Below, piece by piece: positions 1 through 8,390 of a stretch of 64,000 bases of DNA. Source of the stretch: Acidiphilium iwatense (GTDB taxonomy: Bacteria > Pseudomonadota > Alphaproteobacteria > Acetobacterales > Acetobacteraceae); assembly GCF_021556475.1 (NCBI RefSeq), contig NZ_JAKGBZ010000001.1, positions 1-64,000 of the forward strand, written 5' to 3'. A program made the translations under genes and the position numbers. The notes under the pieces are model-generated. The model saw nothing but the letters and a program-made list of their open reading frames with translations, made no database searches and was not told the origin of the DNA. The stretch's first letter is position 1. Each line of letters starts with the position of its first letter.

Positions 1-147
1 TGTCTGCTGAGGTTGGGATGGCAACCCAAACTTCTCAGACAGGAGACCGTCGCGTGAAGTGCGCCATCAACGGCGCCGCAAAATCAGCCGGAAATCACTA
101 CCGCAGAGCGGTTTTGTTCAATCCCCCCGGTCAAATGACGACACACC

Positions 148-1140
148 CTAATTCTGCGCCGGCTGCGGCAGCACGAATCTCTGGCCGGGATAGATCAGGT
201 TGGGGTCGCGGATGCTCGCTTCGTTGGCGCGATAGATCAGAGAATATTCGGTGCCCTTGCCGTACACCGCGCGCGCGATCAGCCAGAGGCACTGGCCGCG
301 CTTGATCACGACATGGCCGGGTGCCAGCGACGCGACGCGATGCGGCGCGAAGGCGGTCTGCATGGTCGCGGTGACGGCACCGTTGCTGCCCGTGGTTTCC
401 AGCCGGAACGTGCCGGGCTTGGCTTGCATGTGATCGGTGCGCATCTGCCATCGCCCGTTGGCGCCGGCGATCGCGGTGCCGAGCTTGGTGTGGCCGAGGA
501 ACAGCGACACATGCGCGCCCGGCTTCGCGGTGCCGGCGATCACCGCGTTGCCGGTGGCGTCATAATCGACCGAACCGAGGCCGAGGCTGCCGGGTTTCGG
601 CCCCTGGCCGGTCAACACCTCGGACGGGGTTTTGCCGATGCCGCTCAGCACCGCGAGCGCACCCTCGTTCGGCGCGTTGGGCACCGAAACCGTCACGCTG
701 CGCGCGCTCGCCAGGGTCTGGCCATTGCCCAGCGCCTCGGAGATCGCGATCTGCTGGCCGCCCGGCGCCAGCGGCTTGGAGGTGACGAAGGCGAAGCTGC
801 CCGAGGAATCCGCCTTCACCGTGCCGATCGGTTTGCCGTTGGCGGTGATCGTCACCGTGGCGCCGGGTGCTGCGCGCCCCGCGATCACCGCATTGCCGCC
901 GGCATCGACGCGCACGGTGTCGAAAGTCGGTCCGTTCGGCGCTGCCTGCTTCTGAACCGTTGCCTGGGCGATTTTCGGCGCGGCCTTGGTCGGTTCGAAA
1001 TGGCTCTTGCCGCTGAGGAATACGAGGCCGAGCAACGCGAGCACGCCGAGCGTGGCGATCGCCGCCGGGGCGGCCCAATCGGGGATCGCCGGTCGCCGAT
1101 CGATTTTGTCGGGTCCGGCCTGCTGCGCGTTCTGAGACAT
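148..1140 (-). CDS. LysM-domain envelope protein with Ig-like repeats
   Basis: A 330-residue protein with one N-terminal membrane segment (about residues 20-40, rich in Ala/Leu), a low-complexity middle holding two Ig-like or carbohydrate-binding-like repeats (each with a V-I-A-G-x-A-x-P-G core), and a C-terminal LysM module starting at VIKRGQCLWLIA and ending at the PGQ signature. LysM binds peptidoglycan, so I infer a membrane-anchored periplasmic cell-wall-binding protein. The frame is open much further upstream, but the start at 1140 (MSQNAQQ) puts the membrane segment near the N-terminus and leaves the 1155-1317 repeat outside the gene. That repeat sits only 14 bases from the start, so it may be part of the promoter or leader. 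Confidence 0.75.
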   Translation of the reverse strand: MSQNAQQAGPDKIDRRPAIPDWAAPAAIATLGVLALLGLVFLSGKSHFEPTKAAPKIAQATVQKQAAPNGPTFDTVRVDAGGNAVIAGRAAPGATVTITANGKPIGTVKADSSGSFAFVTSKPLAPGGQQIAISEALGNGQTLASARSVTVSVPNAPNEGALAVLSGIGKTPSEVLTGQGPKPGSLGLGSVDYDATGNAVIAGTAKPGAHVSLFLGHTKLGTAIAGANGRWQMRTDHMQAKPGTFRLETTGSNGAVTATMQTAFAPHRVASLAPGHVVIKRGQCLWLIARAVYGKGTEYSLIYRANEASIRDPNLIYPGQRFVLPQPAQN

Positions 1141-1154
1141 CGGAGACTCTGTCG

Positions 1155-1317
1155 CTAGTGTGGCGGTTCTGAAGTTCCTATGCATTCGCGGCGGTGGTTT
1201 TAGGAACTCCAGAACCAAAAACCACACTAGAATCATATATTTGCTAGTGTTTTTCCGATTCGGAAGGTCGTAAAACGCCGCTTTTGGCACCGACGAACTT
1301 CCGAATCGAGACACTAG
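1155..1317. repeat. Double-hairpin dispersed element, copy 1
   Basis: Two consecutive perfect-ended hairpins. Hairpin A (1155-1230) pairs CTAGTGTGG with CCACACTAG and AGTTCCTA with TAGGAACT. Hairpin B (1244-1317) pairs CTAGTGT with ACACTAG and CGATTCGGAAG with CTTCCGAATCG. A 13-base AT-rich linker (AATCATATATTTG) separates them. A second copy at 29427-29587 keeps the same order, linker and stems. Each copy lies between two divergent genes. It has CTAG at all four hairpin ends and no visible target duplication. It could be a MITE-like element or a shared cis-regulatory structure. Confidence 0.85.
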
Positions 1318-1383
1318 CTTGCTTCGGTGGAAAGACCCTGCCACGAAGGCGCGCTGTTCGATAGTATCGGTGGGTAATTCTGG

Positions 1384-1986
1384 ATGATGAGTCACATTTC
1401 GGTCACGGTATTCTGCGGGTCTTCGGTGGGTGCCGAGCCCGACTACATGGCGGCGGCGCGCGCGCTGGGAAAGGGTCTGGCGGCGCGCGGCATGGGCCTC
1501 GTGTTCGGCGGCGGCAATGTCGGGCTGATGGGCGAACTCGCCGGTGCGGCGCTCGGCGCGGGCGCTCATGTCACCGGCATCATTCCCGAATTCCTGCGCG
1601 CCCGCGAGGTCGAGTTTCCCGGCCTCAGCGAGCTGATCGTGACGGATTCCATGCACACCCGCAAGCGGCGCATGTTCGCCCGCGCGGATGCCTTCGTGGT
1701 GCTGCCGGGCGGGCTCGGCACGCTGGACGAGCTGATTGAAATCATCACCTGGAAGCAGCTCGGCCGGCACGACAAGCCGATCATCCTGGTCGATATTCTC
1801 GGCTGGGCGCAGCCGGTCGCCGCTCTGCTCGACCACGTGATCGCGGCCGGTTTCGCCCGGCCTTCGGCGCGGGGTTTGATCGAGATGGTGAAGGATGTGC
1901 CGGTGGCACTCGCCCGGCTGGAGGCGCTGGCAGATTATTCCGAGCCGGAATCGTCCGTGGGGATTTCCGCGGTCGGCAGCCGGTAA
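1384..1986 (+). CDS. LOG family phosphoribohydrolase
   Basis: A 200-residue Rossmann-fold protein of the LOG family (TIGR00730, often mis-named lysine decarboxylase), which hydrolyses nucleoside 5'-monophosphates such as cytokinin riboside monophosphate to base and ribose 5-phosphate. The N-terminal VFCGSSVG, the nucleotide-binding FGGGNVGLMG and the diagnostic PGGLGTLDE motif are all present, with the conserved Arg-Lys region (TRKRRMF) before it. Length fits the family. Two Met codons begin the frame (1384, 1387). The last 52 bases overlap yacG on the other strand. The physiological substrate in this organism cannot be told from sequence. Confidence 0.88.
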   Translation: MMSHISVTVFCGSSVGAEPDYMAAARALGKGLAARGMGLVFGGGNVGLMGELAGAALGAGAHVTGIIPEFLRAREVEFPGLSELIVTDSMHTRKRRMFARADAFVVLPGGLGTLDELIEIITWKQLGRHDKPIILVDILGWAQPVAALLDHVIAAGFARPSARGLIEMVKDVPVALARLEALADYSEPESSVGISAVGSR

Positions 1987-2099
1987 TCCTCGCCGAACCA
2001 GCGGCCGAGATCGACTTCCCGGCACCGGCGCGAGCAGAAGGGTTTGTGCTCCCGCGTGGCCGGTTTATGGCAGATCGGGCAGAGCGGCGGCGTGGTCAC
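1935..2099 (-). CDS. yacG: DNA gyrase inhibitor YacG (zinc-binding)
   Basis: A 54-residue frame starting with GTG at 2099, overlapping the stop codon of the RNase gene by GTGA. It encodes the YacG zinc finger: CPIC near residues 7-10 and CSRRC near residues 22-26, followed by the family signature DLGRWFGEDYRLP. YacG proteins bind the GyrB C-terminus in enterobacteria and inhibit gyrase. It is the last gene of the infA-maf-rng chain, the usual place in alphaproteobacteria. Its 3' end runs antisense into the LOG gene for 52 bases. It is short enough to be missed by length cut-offs, but the four Cys and the signature make it secure. Confidence 0.9.
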   Translation of the reverse strand: MTTPPLCPICHKPATREHKPFCSRRCREVDLGRWFGEDYRLPTAEIPTDDSGSE

Positions 2100-2965
2100 C
2101 GCAGGATCTCGTGCAACGGCGTGCGGACGCGCGGGCGCAGCACTTCGGCGAAACCGAGGACGGTGAAGCCGAGCAGACGGGGTTTCAGGGGATCGCGCGC
2201 GAGGGCGGCGGCGAGATCGGGGCCGAGTGCCGCGCGGGACGACGCTTTCATGCCGGCAAAATCGATCAGGATCGCGCCGCCGAGATTGCGCAGCCGGATC
2301 TGGCGGGCGAGTTCGGGAATCACCGCGCGGTTCAGCCGTGCCTGGGATGCGGCTTTGCCGCCGCGTTCGGCGGTCGCGGCGCCGGCGTCGATGTCGATCG
2401 CGGTGAGCGCGGGGGTCGGCGTGATGGTGGCGCGCGCGCCGCCGGGAAGGGCGATTTCGAGGTCTTCGAGAGACGCGATTTCGTCTTCGATGTCGGCAAA
2501 GCAGCCGGATTTGTATTCGACCAGGGCAAATCGGGGGCGGAGCGCGGCGATCAGGGCGTAGTCATCGGCGTAGATCGGGGCGGTCGGGTGCAGTGCGCGC
2601 CAGTCGCCGAGCGGGCCAGGCCCGCGCGCGATCAGGCCGGGTCTGGCGCCGGGCGCGTCCTTCGCGAGCGCGAGGCGCGGTCCCTTGGCGCCCTGGGCTG
2701 CGCGGGTGACGCGGAAGGCGGCGATATCGCCCTCCGACAGGGTCTTGCCGCCCGCGCTGTCGGGCAGGAAGCCGGTGGTGTCGCCAAGATCGGCGAACGC
2801 GCCGCCGAGGGCCGAAGCGCGGGTGCTGACTCGCCCGGTATAAAGATCGCCCACGCCGTCCGGGCTCGCCGGGCGCCAGAGCGTGTATTCGGCGAGCGCG
2901 CCGTTCTCGATCAGGGCGAGCCTGACGGCTTCACCACGCGCGGAGGCCAGAATTACGGTCGCCAT
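2096..2965 (-). CDS. Ribonuclease E/G family protein, compact form
   Basis: A 289-residue relative of RNase E/G. After an S1-like N-terminal part (DLYTGRVSTRASALGGAF) come the two catalytic aspartate motifs of the family, ALTAIDIDAG and GGAILIDFAGM. It is much shorter than RNase E or RNase G and I see no Zn-link CPxC motif, so it is a minimal catalytic-core form of the kind found after maf in alphaproteobacteria. The ATG at 2965 overlaps the end of maf by 13 bases; longer starts would run deep into maf. It probably acts in RNA processing, but its substrate is unknown. Translational coupling with maf and yacG is likely. Confidence 0.8.
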   Translation of the reverse strand: MATVILASARGEAVRLALIENGALAEYTLWRPASPDGVGDLYTGRVSTRASALGGAFADLGDTTGFLPDSAGGKTLSEGDIAAFRVTRAAQGAKGPRLALAKDAPGARPGLIARGPGPLGDWRALHPTAPIYADDYALIAALRPRFALVEYKSGCFADIEDEIASLEDLEIALPGGARATITPTPALTAIDIDAGAATAERGGKAASQARLNRAVIPELARQIRLRNLGGAILIDFAGMKASSRAALGPDLAAALARDPLKPRLLGFTVLGFAEVLRPRVRTPLHEILR

Positions 2966-3516
2966 CCGAGGCCGCGCAGCAGATTCGCCGTTTCGTGCAG
3001 CGGCAGCCCGACCACGCCGGAATAGGAGCCGGCGAGAAAATCGACGAAGCCGGCAGCGCGGCCCTGGATCGCGTAGCCGCCGGCCTTGCCGCGCCATTCG
3101 CCGCTGGCGATGTAGGCATCGACCATCGCGGGTTCGAGCCGGGCGAAGCCGACCACCGAGGCGACGTTGCGCGCGGCGATCCGCCCATCCGGCGCGCGGA
3201 GCGCGATCGCGGAATAGACCCGATGGCGGCGCCCGGCGAGCAATTCGAGGCAGCGCCGCGCTTCGGTTTCAGTGCCGGCTTTCGGCAGGACGCGCCGACC
3301 GAGCCCGACCACGGTATCGGCGGCGAGAATGAAGGCATCGGCGCGCGGCACGGCGGCGCATTTGGCGCGGGCGAGGCGAGCGGCGAGTTCGCGCGGGGTT
3401 TCGCCGCGCAAGGGCGTCTCGTCGATTTCGGGGACGACAATCGCGTCGGGCGCGATGCCGAGCTGGCGCAGCAGATCGAGCCGACGCGGGCTCGACGAGG
3501 CGAGAACCAGAGTCAC
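2953..3516 (-). CDS. maf: Maf-like nucleotide pyrophosphatase
   Basis: A 187-residue Maf/Ham1-superfamily protein beginning VLASSSPRRLDLLRQLG, the Maf signature, with the ILAADTVV catalytic strand near residue 65 and a conserved YSGVVGLPL near the C-terminus. Maf proteins hydrolyse non-canonical or canonical nucleoside triphosphates to monophosphates (dTTP/UTP or m7GTP type). It starts with GTG at 3516, 14 bases after infA, and its end overlaps the RNase gene, so the block is co-transcribed. Length is typical. Which nucleotide it prefers cannot be told here. Confidence 0.92.
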   Translation of the reverse strand: MTLVLASSSPRRLDLLRQLGIAPDAIVVPEIDETPLRGETPRELAARLARAKCAAVPRADAFILAADTVVGLGRRVLPKAGTETEARRCLELLAGRRHRVYSAIALRAPDGRIAARNVASVVGFARLEPAMVDAYIASGEWRGKAGGYAIQGRAAGFVDFLAGSYSGVVGLPLHETANLLRGLGWRP

Positions 3517-3530
3517 TTGAAGCGGCCCGC

Positions 3531-3749
3531 TTACTTGAAGCGAAACGTGATCCGGCCCTTGGTGAGGTCGTAGGGGGTCATTTCCACGTTCACCCGGTCG
3601 CCGGCCAGGACGCGGATGCGGTTCTTGCGCATCTTGCCACTGGTATGCGCCAGAATCACGTGGTCGTTGTCCAGCTTGACGCGGAACATGGCATTGGGCA
3701 GCAGCTCGGCGACGGTGCCGCTGAATTCGATCATGTCTTCTTTCGACAT
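3531..3749 (-). CDS. infA: Translation initiation factor IF-1
   Basis: A 72-residue S1-fold protein, the exact size of IF-1, with the conserved [19 protein letters not shown] start and the [18 protein letters not shown]-terminal half. It binds the ribosomal A site during initiation. It lies 58 bases after hisD and 14 before maf. The gap in front holds GAGG about 4 bases before the ATG and a perfect 12-base palindrome GAACGATCGTTC at 3772-3783, which could mark an internal regulatory site so that infA can be expressed apart from the his genes. Confidence 0.97.
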   Translation of the reverse strand: MSKEDMIEFSGTVAELLPNAMFRVKLDNDHVILAHTSGKMRKNRIRVLAGDRVNVEMTPYDLTKGRITFRFK

Positions 3750-3807
3750 CTATCCTCGTCGGTCGGTCATTGAACGATCGTTCCCATGAGCCCGAGCGGC
3801 GAATTGG

Positions 3808-5094
3808 TCAAGCTTCGAGCCGGATCGCGACCGAGCGGGCATGGGCGCCGAGCCCTTCGGCTTCGGCGAGGGTGACGGCCGAGGGGCCGATCGTGGCGAG
3901 GGATGCGGCATCGAGTTCCGCCCAGGTGGTGCGCTTAAGAAAATCATAGACCGACAGGCCGGAGGCGAAGCGCGCGGTTCCCGAGGTCGGCAGCACGTGG
4001 TTCGGCCCGGCGATGTAATCGCCGATCGCCTCGGGCGTGTGCCGGCCCAGGAAAACCGCGCCGGCATGGCGGATGCGCGCGAAATCCCGCGCCGGATCGG
4101 CGGTCATGATCTGCAGATGTTCGGGGGCGATGCGATTGGCAATGGCGGTCGCCTCGTCGAGGTTGCGCACCAGGACGATTGCGCCATGGTCGCGCCAGCT
4201 TGCCCCGGCGACGGCCGAGCGTGGCAGGGTTTTGAGCACGCGTGCGATGGTTTCGGCAACCGCGTCGGCGAAACCGGCATCGTCGGTGATCAGAATGGCC
4301 TGCGCTGCCTCGTCATGCTCGGCCTGGGCGAGAAGGTCGAGGGCGACGTGATCGGGGTTCTGCGCCGCATCGGCGATGACCAGGACTTCCGAGGGGCCGG
4401 CGATACTGTCGATGCCGACCCGGCCGAACACAAGGCGCTTGGCCTCGGCGACATAGGCATTGCCGGGGCCGACGATGCGATCGACCGGGGCGATGCGCGC
4501 CGTGCCGTAGGCGAGTGCTGCGACCGCCTGCGCGCCGCCGACGCGGTAGATCTCGGTCACGCCGGCGCGGTGGGCGGCGGCCAGAACCAGGGGGTTCGTC
4601 ACCCCGTCCGGTGTGGGCACGCACATGGCGATGCGCGAAACCCCCGCGATGCGCGCGGGGATCGCGTTCATCAGAACCGAGGACGGATAGGCCGCCTTGC
4701 CGCCCGGCACATAGATGCCAACGGCATCGAGTGGTCCCCAGCGCAGGCCGAGGCGCGCGCCGGTTTCGTCGGTGAAGGCGAGGTCGGCGGGCATCTGGGC
4801 GCGGTGGAATGTCTCGATGCGGGTCGCGGCGCGGTCGAGCGCTGCACGCTGCGCCGCCGGCACGGCGGCGACCGCCGCGCCGATTTCGGTGGCGCCGATG
4901 TGGAGCGTGGTTTCGGTGAGCGGGAAACGGTCGAAGCGCGCGGTCAGGTCGATCAGCGCCGCGTCACCCTCGGCGCGCACGCGGGCTATGATCGCGGCGA
5001 CGGCTTCGCTGACATCGATCGCCGTGGCGCGATCGGCGAGCAAGGCGGCGAGCGCGGCATCGAACCCAGGATCGGTGGTGGCGAGGCGGCGCAT
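3808..5094 (-). CDS. hisD: Histidinol dehydrogenase
   Basis: A 428-residue zinc enzyme that oxidises L-histidinol to L-histidine with two NAD, the last step of histidine synthesis. Visible landmarks are GPGNAYVAEAKR in the nucleotide-binding region, the IAGPSEVLV motif, the QAEHDE zinc/catalytic segment and GPNHVLPTSG near the C-terminus. Its ATG at 5094 overlaps the hisG stop by ATGA. The frame is open for another 600 bases upstream, but that part is only the other frame of hisG. Size and motifs are standard. Confidence 0.97.
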   Translation of the reverse strand: MRRLATTDPGFDAALAALLADRATAIDVSEAVAAIIARVRAEGDAALIDLTARFDRFPLTETTLHIGATEIGAAVAAVPAAQRAALDRAATRIETFHRAQMPADLAFTDETGARLGLRWGPLDAVGIYVPGGKAAYPSSVLMNAIPARIAGVSRIAMCVPTPDGVTNPLVLAAAHRAGVTEIYRVGGAQAVAALAYGTARIAPVDRIVGPGNAYVAEAKRLVFGRVGIDSIAGPSEVLVIADAAQNPDHVALDLLAQAEHDEAAQAILITDDAGFADAVAETIARVLKTLPRSAVAGASWRDHGAIVLVRNLDEATAIANRIAPEHLQIMTADPARDFARIRHAGAVFLGRHTPEAIGDYIAGPNHVLPTSGTARFASGLSVYDFLKRTTWAELDAASLATIGPSAVTLAEAEGLGAHARSVAIRLEA

Positions 5095-5792
5095 CAGGCG
5101 GCGGCTTCGAGGGCGGCGCGGAACCGGGCGATCCAGGCGCCGATTGCCTCGGGTCGGGTTTTCAGCGCGGTTCGGTTGACGATCAGCCGCGAGGTGACAT
5201 GGGCGATCACCTCGGTCTCGACCAGGCCGTTGGCGACGAGGGTGCTGCCGGTCTGCACCAGATCGACGATCAGGCGCGACAGACCGAGGCCGGGGGCGAG
5301 TTCCATCGCGCCGTTGAGCGTGACGATTTCCGCCTGGATGCCGCGCATCGCGAAGTGCTTGCGGGTGATGCTGGGGTATTTGCTCGCCACCCGCACCCGC
5401 GACAGGCGCGAAAAATTGGTGCGCCCGGCCGCGTCCGCCGGTTCGGCGACCGAGATGCGGCAATGGCCGATGCCGAGATCGAGCGGCGCGTAGATATCCG
5501 GGTAGTCGAACTCCATCAGCACGTCGGCGCCGCAAATGCCGATTTCGGCGGCGCCGAAGGCGACGAAGGTGGCGACGTCGAAGCTGCGCACCCGGATCAC
5601 GTCGAGCTCGGGGGTTTCCGTGTGAAAGCGCAGGCGGCGGGAGCTTTCGTCGGCATAATCCGCTTCCGGGACGATGCCGGCGCGGGCGAGCAGCGGCGCG
5701 CATTCGGCGAGAATGCGACCTTTCGGCAAAGCGAGAACCAGCGTGCGGCTCGCAACGTCGGCTGCCGGTGGAATAGGGGTCACGGCGGTCAT
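5094..5792 (-). CDS. hisG: ATP phosphoribosyltransferase, short form
   Basis: A 232-residue HisG catalysing ATP plus PRPP to phosphoribosyl-ATP, the first step of histidine synthesis. LALPKGRILAE at the N-terminus, FGAAEIGICGADVL and the PRPP-binding segment DLVQTGSTLVANGL are recognisable. The length is that of the short form, which lacks the C-terminal regulatory domain and in characterised bacteria needs HisZ as partner; no hisZ is in this window. The ATG at 5792 is preferred to one 17 codons upstream because homologues begin close to it. It is coupled to hisD by ATGA. Confidence 0.95.
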   Translation of the reverse strand: MTAVTPIPPAADVASRTLVLALPKGRILAECAPLLARAGIVPEADYADESSRRLRFHTETPELDVIRVRSFDVATFVAFGAAEIGICGADVLMEFDYPDIYAPLDLGIGHCRISVAEPADAAGRTNFSRLSRVRVASKYPSITRKHFAMRGIQAEIVTLNGAMELAPGLGLSRLIVDLVQTGSTLVANGLVETEVIAHVTSRLIVNRTALKTRPEAIGAWIARFRAALEAAA

Positions 5793-5976
5793 GGCGCGGC
5801 GTTTACCACCGCACCGCGACCCTGCCAAACCTGCATCGGGCACGACGGTGCGTCATCGAGGCGCAACCAAACCGTCCCGAAAGCTTAACACCCCGCGCGG
5901 CCGGTTCCGGCTATCCCCCGCTCGATCTTTCGCGCCGTTACCGGCGCATTACCGACGCGATACAGAGGGGACTTCG

Positions 5977-8331
5977 ATGAAAAGCGGTTTTTCCGGCCGG
6001 CGCATGGCGCGCCAGGGCTTGCGCGCGGCGTTGCTGGGTGCGGCGAGCATGATGGCCATGGCCGGAGCGGCACAGGCGCAGGCGGTAAACGCGGGAACGG
6101 TGTCGGCGAGCGGGACGATGAATGCCGCCGCCGCAGCGCTGAAAAAAACCGACCGGAGACTCACCAAAAAGCAGATTTTTGCCTCCGGCCAGAGCAAAGC
6201 GGTTCTGACCAGACAGCAGATTCAATCGGTCGGGCCGGCAGCGGGTGCCGCACAGGCATTGTCGCTGGCACCAGGCGTTGCGGTGCGTGGTTATGGCGGA
6301 TCGGCAGGAACGGCGCGCTATGAGTTTTCGCTGCGTGGCGCGAAGGTTGGCTGGTCGTCGGTGAACGGCGATGCCGAGCGCAACGGGATCACGGTTCTGT
6401 TCGATGGCATTCCGATGAACAACCTAACCGCGCATAACGGCCAGTGGGATTCCAACGAAATTCCGATTCTGCAAATGATCAGCGGCATCAACGTGATCAA
6501 CGGACCGGGCAATCCGGCGTCGCGCTGGTTCGACAGCATCGGCGGCACAGTCGATTTCGTGCCGGTGCAGCCGACCGCCAAGCCGGACTACGAGGTTGGC
6601 GGCACGTTCGGCAGCGATGCCACCTATGGCGGGCATTTCATCGCCAATTCCGGCCTGATCGATGGGTGGAGCATCCTTCTCGCGGGCGGCTATATCCGCA
6701 ACGATACGTTCCGCGTTGGCGTGCCGGGCGTCAGTTTTCACGCGCCATCCGAATCCAATGCCTATTTTGGCAAGGTGACCCGGGTGTTCGACGGCGGCGC
6801 GATCAGTTTCGGCGGTTATGTCGACAACAATCATGAAGAGCGCCCCAGTCCACTGTTCATCCCGATCGCGCCGATCGCCGGAATCACGACTGAAGGGCTG
6901 GGTGCCAATGCGCCGCTCTACAGCCAGTCGACCAGCGGCTATTACAGTCTGTTGTCGCCCGCTGTCTGGTTCAAGCGCATTCAGGTGCGCGACTACATGC
7001 TTTACGGCAAACTGGCGCTCGATCTCGCGCCAGACTTGACCTTCCACAACAATACCTGGTTCCGGCACGGGGCGCGCGTTCATTACAGGATGAATAATTA
7101 TATTCCGGGCAACGCGGCGAATACCGAGTATTATTATACCGAATCCGACACGTATGGCGATCAGGCCTACATGGACTGGAAACTGCCGGCGAACGATGTA
7201 AAGTTCGGGGGCTACGCGATCCATCAGCGCTATCAGCCGATCTATCTCGGCTATACGCCGAGCCTTGGCACCAACCAGCCGAATCCCTCTCAGATTTCAA
7301 ACTTTACGCTCTATAACACGTTTCTTGACGCATACATTCAGGACACGATCACGCCGTTCAAGGGATTGAGCATTACCCCAGGTATTGCGGGTGTGGAGTA
7401 TCAAACCAGCTTCTATAATAACGCCCTGGGCAATCCAAACAACGTTTCGGTGACGGGCAATACGCAGAAAACATTTACCAACCCGGAGCCTTCGGTGAGC
7501 GTGCGTTACCAACCGGTACCTTGGGGCGCGTTGTATGCGAGTTACGCGACATCCTATCAAAATCCAACCGATAACGGGTTCGGCGCCAACAACAGTAATG
7601 CCGGTGCCGTGGATATCGCGACGCTGAAGCCGGTCAAGAGCGTCGATTACGAAATCGGCGCCAAGCTGCTGTTTCACGATGCGGGCTTTCTGCACAACGC
7701 ATCGCTCAACATCAATTACTTTCACGACAAACTAACCAACGAGACGATCGCAACCTATGTTACGAATTTTGCGCTGACCAAATTCGCATCTGCCAACGCC
7801 ACGCTGAAGGGATTCAATATCGCGGCGACCGCCGATCCGAACTTCCATTGGCATCTGTTCGCCAATGTCAGCTTCAGCAACAACATCTACAATTCCTATC
7901 TGCCGGGCGGCGCGACCATGCCGCTCCAGGGCGTTCCGATCTCCTATAACCCGAAAGTCCTGGCCTCCATCGGTATCGACTACAAAACTTTCGTACGCGG
8001 CATTCTGGTGAATGTCGGCTTCCTCGATCAATATACCGGCTCGCAATATCTGTTCAACAATCTGACCGGTGCGCCCTCGAATGTGAAGCAGAAGAGCTTC
8101 AACATCGCCAATCTGAGTCTGGGTGCCGATATTCCGGTGCCGCAAAATGTTTCCCGCGCAGTGAAGGTGCTGAAACTGGCATTCAATATCAACAATCTGT
8201 TCGGCACCCGCTACAACCCGGTCCAGTATATTTCGAGTGGCGGGTATTTCGGCGGTAACAGTGCGGGAACGATCCTGGTTGCCCCAGGTGCACCGCGCCA
8301 GTATCTGGTATCGCTGACCGCGAAATTCTGA
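5977..8331 (+). CDS. TonB-dependent outer-membrane receptor
   Basis: A 784-residue outer-membrane receptor. The ATG at 5977 follows GAGGGG at good spacing and begins a signal peptide ending AAQAQA (about residues 1-36). The plug domain covers about residues 60-200, with GVAVRGYGG, FSLRGAK, DGIPMNN and INGPGNPASRW-type segments, followed by a long beta-barrel with many aromatic and Asn-rich strands and the terminal Phe (LVSLTAKF) typical of such barrels. It uses TonB energy to import a large substrate, often a ferric siderophore; the ligand cannot be named. The lyase/CoA-transferase genes follow 59 bases later on the same strand. Confidence 0.92.
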   Translation: MKSGFSGRRMARQGLRAALLGAASMMAMAGAAQAQAVNAGTVSASGTMNAAAAALKKTDRRLTKKQIFASGQSKAVLTRQQIQSVGPAAGAAQALSLAPGVAVRGYGGSAGTARYEFSLRGAKVGWSSVNGDAERNGITVLFDGIPMNNLTAHNGQWDSNEIPILQMISGINVINGPGNPASRWFDSIGGTVDFVPVQPTAKPDYEVGGTFGSDATYGGHFIANSGLIDGWSILLAGGYIRNDTFRVGVPGVSFHAPSESNAYFGKVTRVFDGGAISFGGYVDNNHEERPSPLFIPIAPIAGITTEGLGANAPLYSQSTSGYYSLLSPAVWFKRIQVRDYMLYGKLALDLAPDLTFHNNTWFRHGARVHYRMNNYIPGNAANTEYYYTESDTYGDQAYMDWKLPANDVKFGGYAIHQRYQPIYLGYTPSLGTNQPNPSQISNFTLYNTFLDAYIQDTITPFKGLSITPGIAGVEYQTSFYNNALGNPNNVSVTGNTQKTFTNPEPSVSVRYQPVPWGALYASYATSYQNPTDNGFGANNSNAGAVDIATLKPVKSVDYEIGAKLLFHDAGFLHNASLNINYFHDKLTNETIATYVTNFALTKFASANATLKGFNIAATADPNFHWHLFANVSFSNNIYNSYLPGGATMPLQGVPISYNPKVLASIGIDYKTFVRGILVNVGFLDQYTGSQYLFNNLTGAPSNVKQKSFNIANLSLGADIPVPQNVSRAVKVLKLAFNINNLFGTRYNPVQYISSGGYFGGNSAGTILVAPGAPRQYLVSLTAKF

Positions 8332-8390
8332 ATGTCTGGGTAACCGGCACGACCCTTGCCGCGCCGGCGCGGGCGGCGCAGATTGGCCGC

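Noticed and set aside
2-40. Imperfect hairpin at the window start (GTCTG/CAGAC and TTGGG/CCCAA)
   Set aside because: Stem is interrupted and there is no T tract; too weak to call a terminator, and the upstream gene is not in view.
1566-1784. Serine-rich minus-strand frame inside the LOG gene
   Set aside because: No start signal or homology; shadow of LOG.
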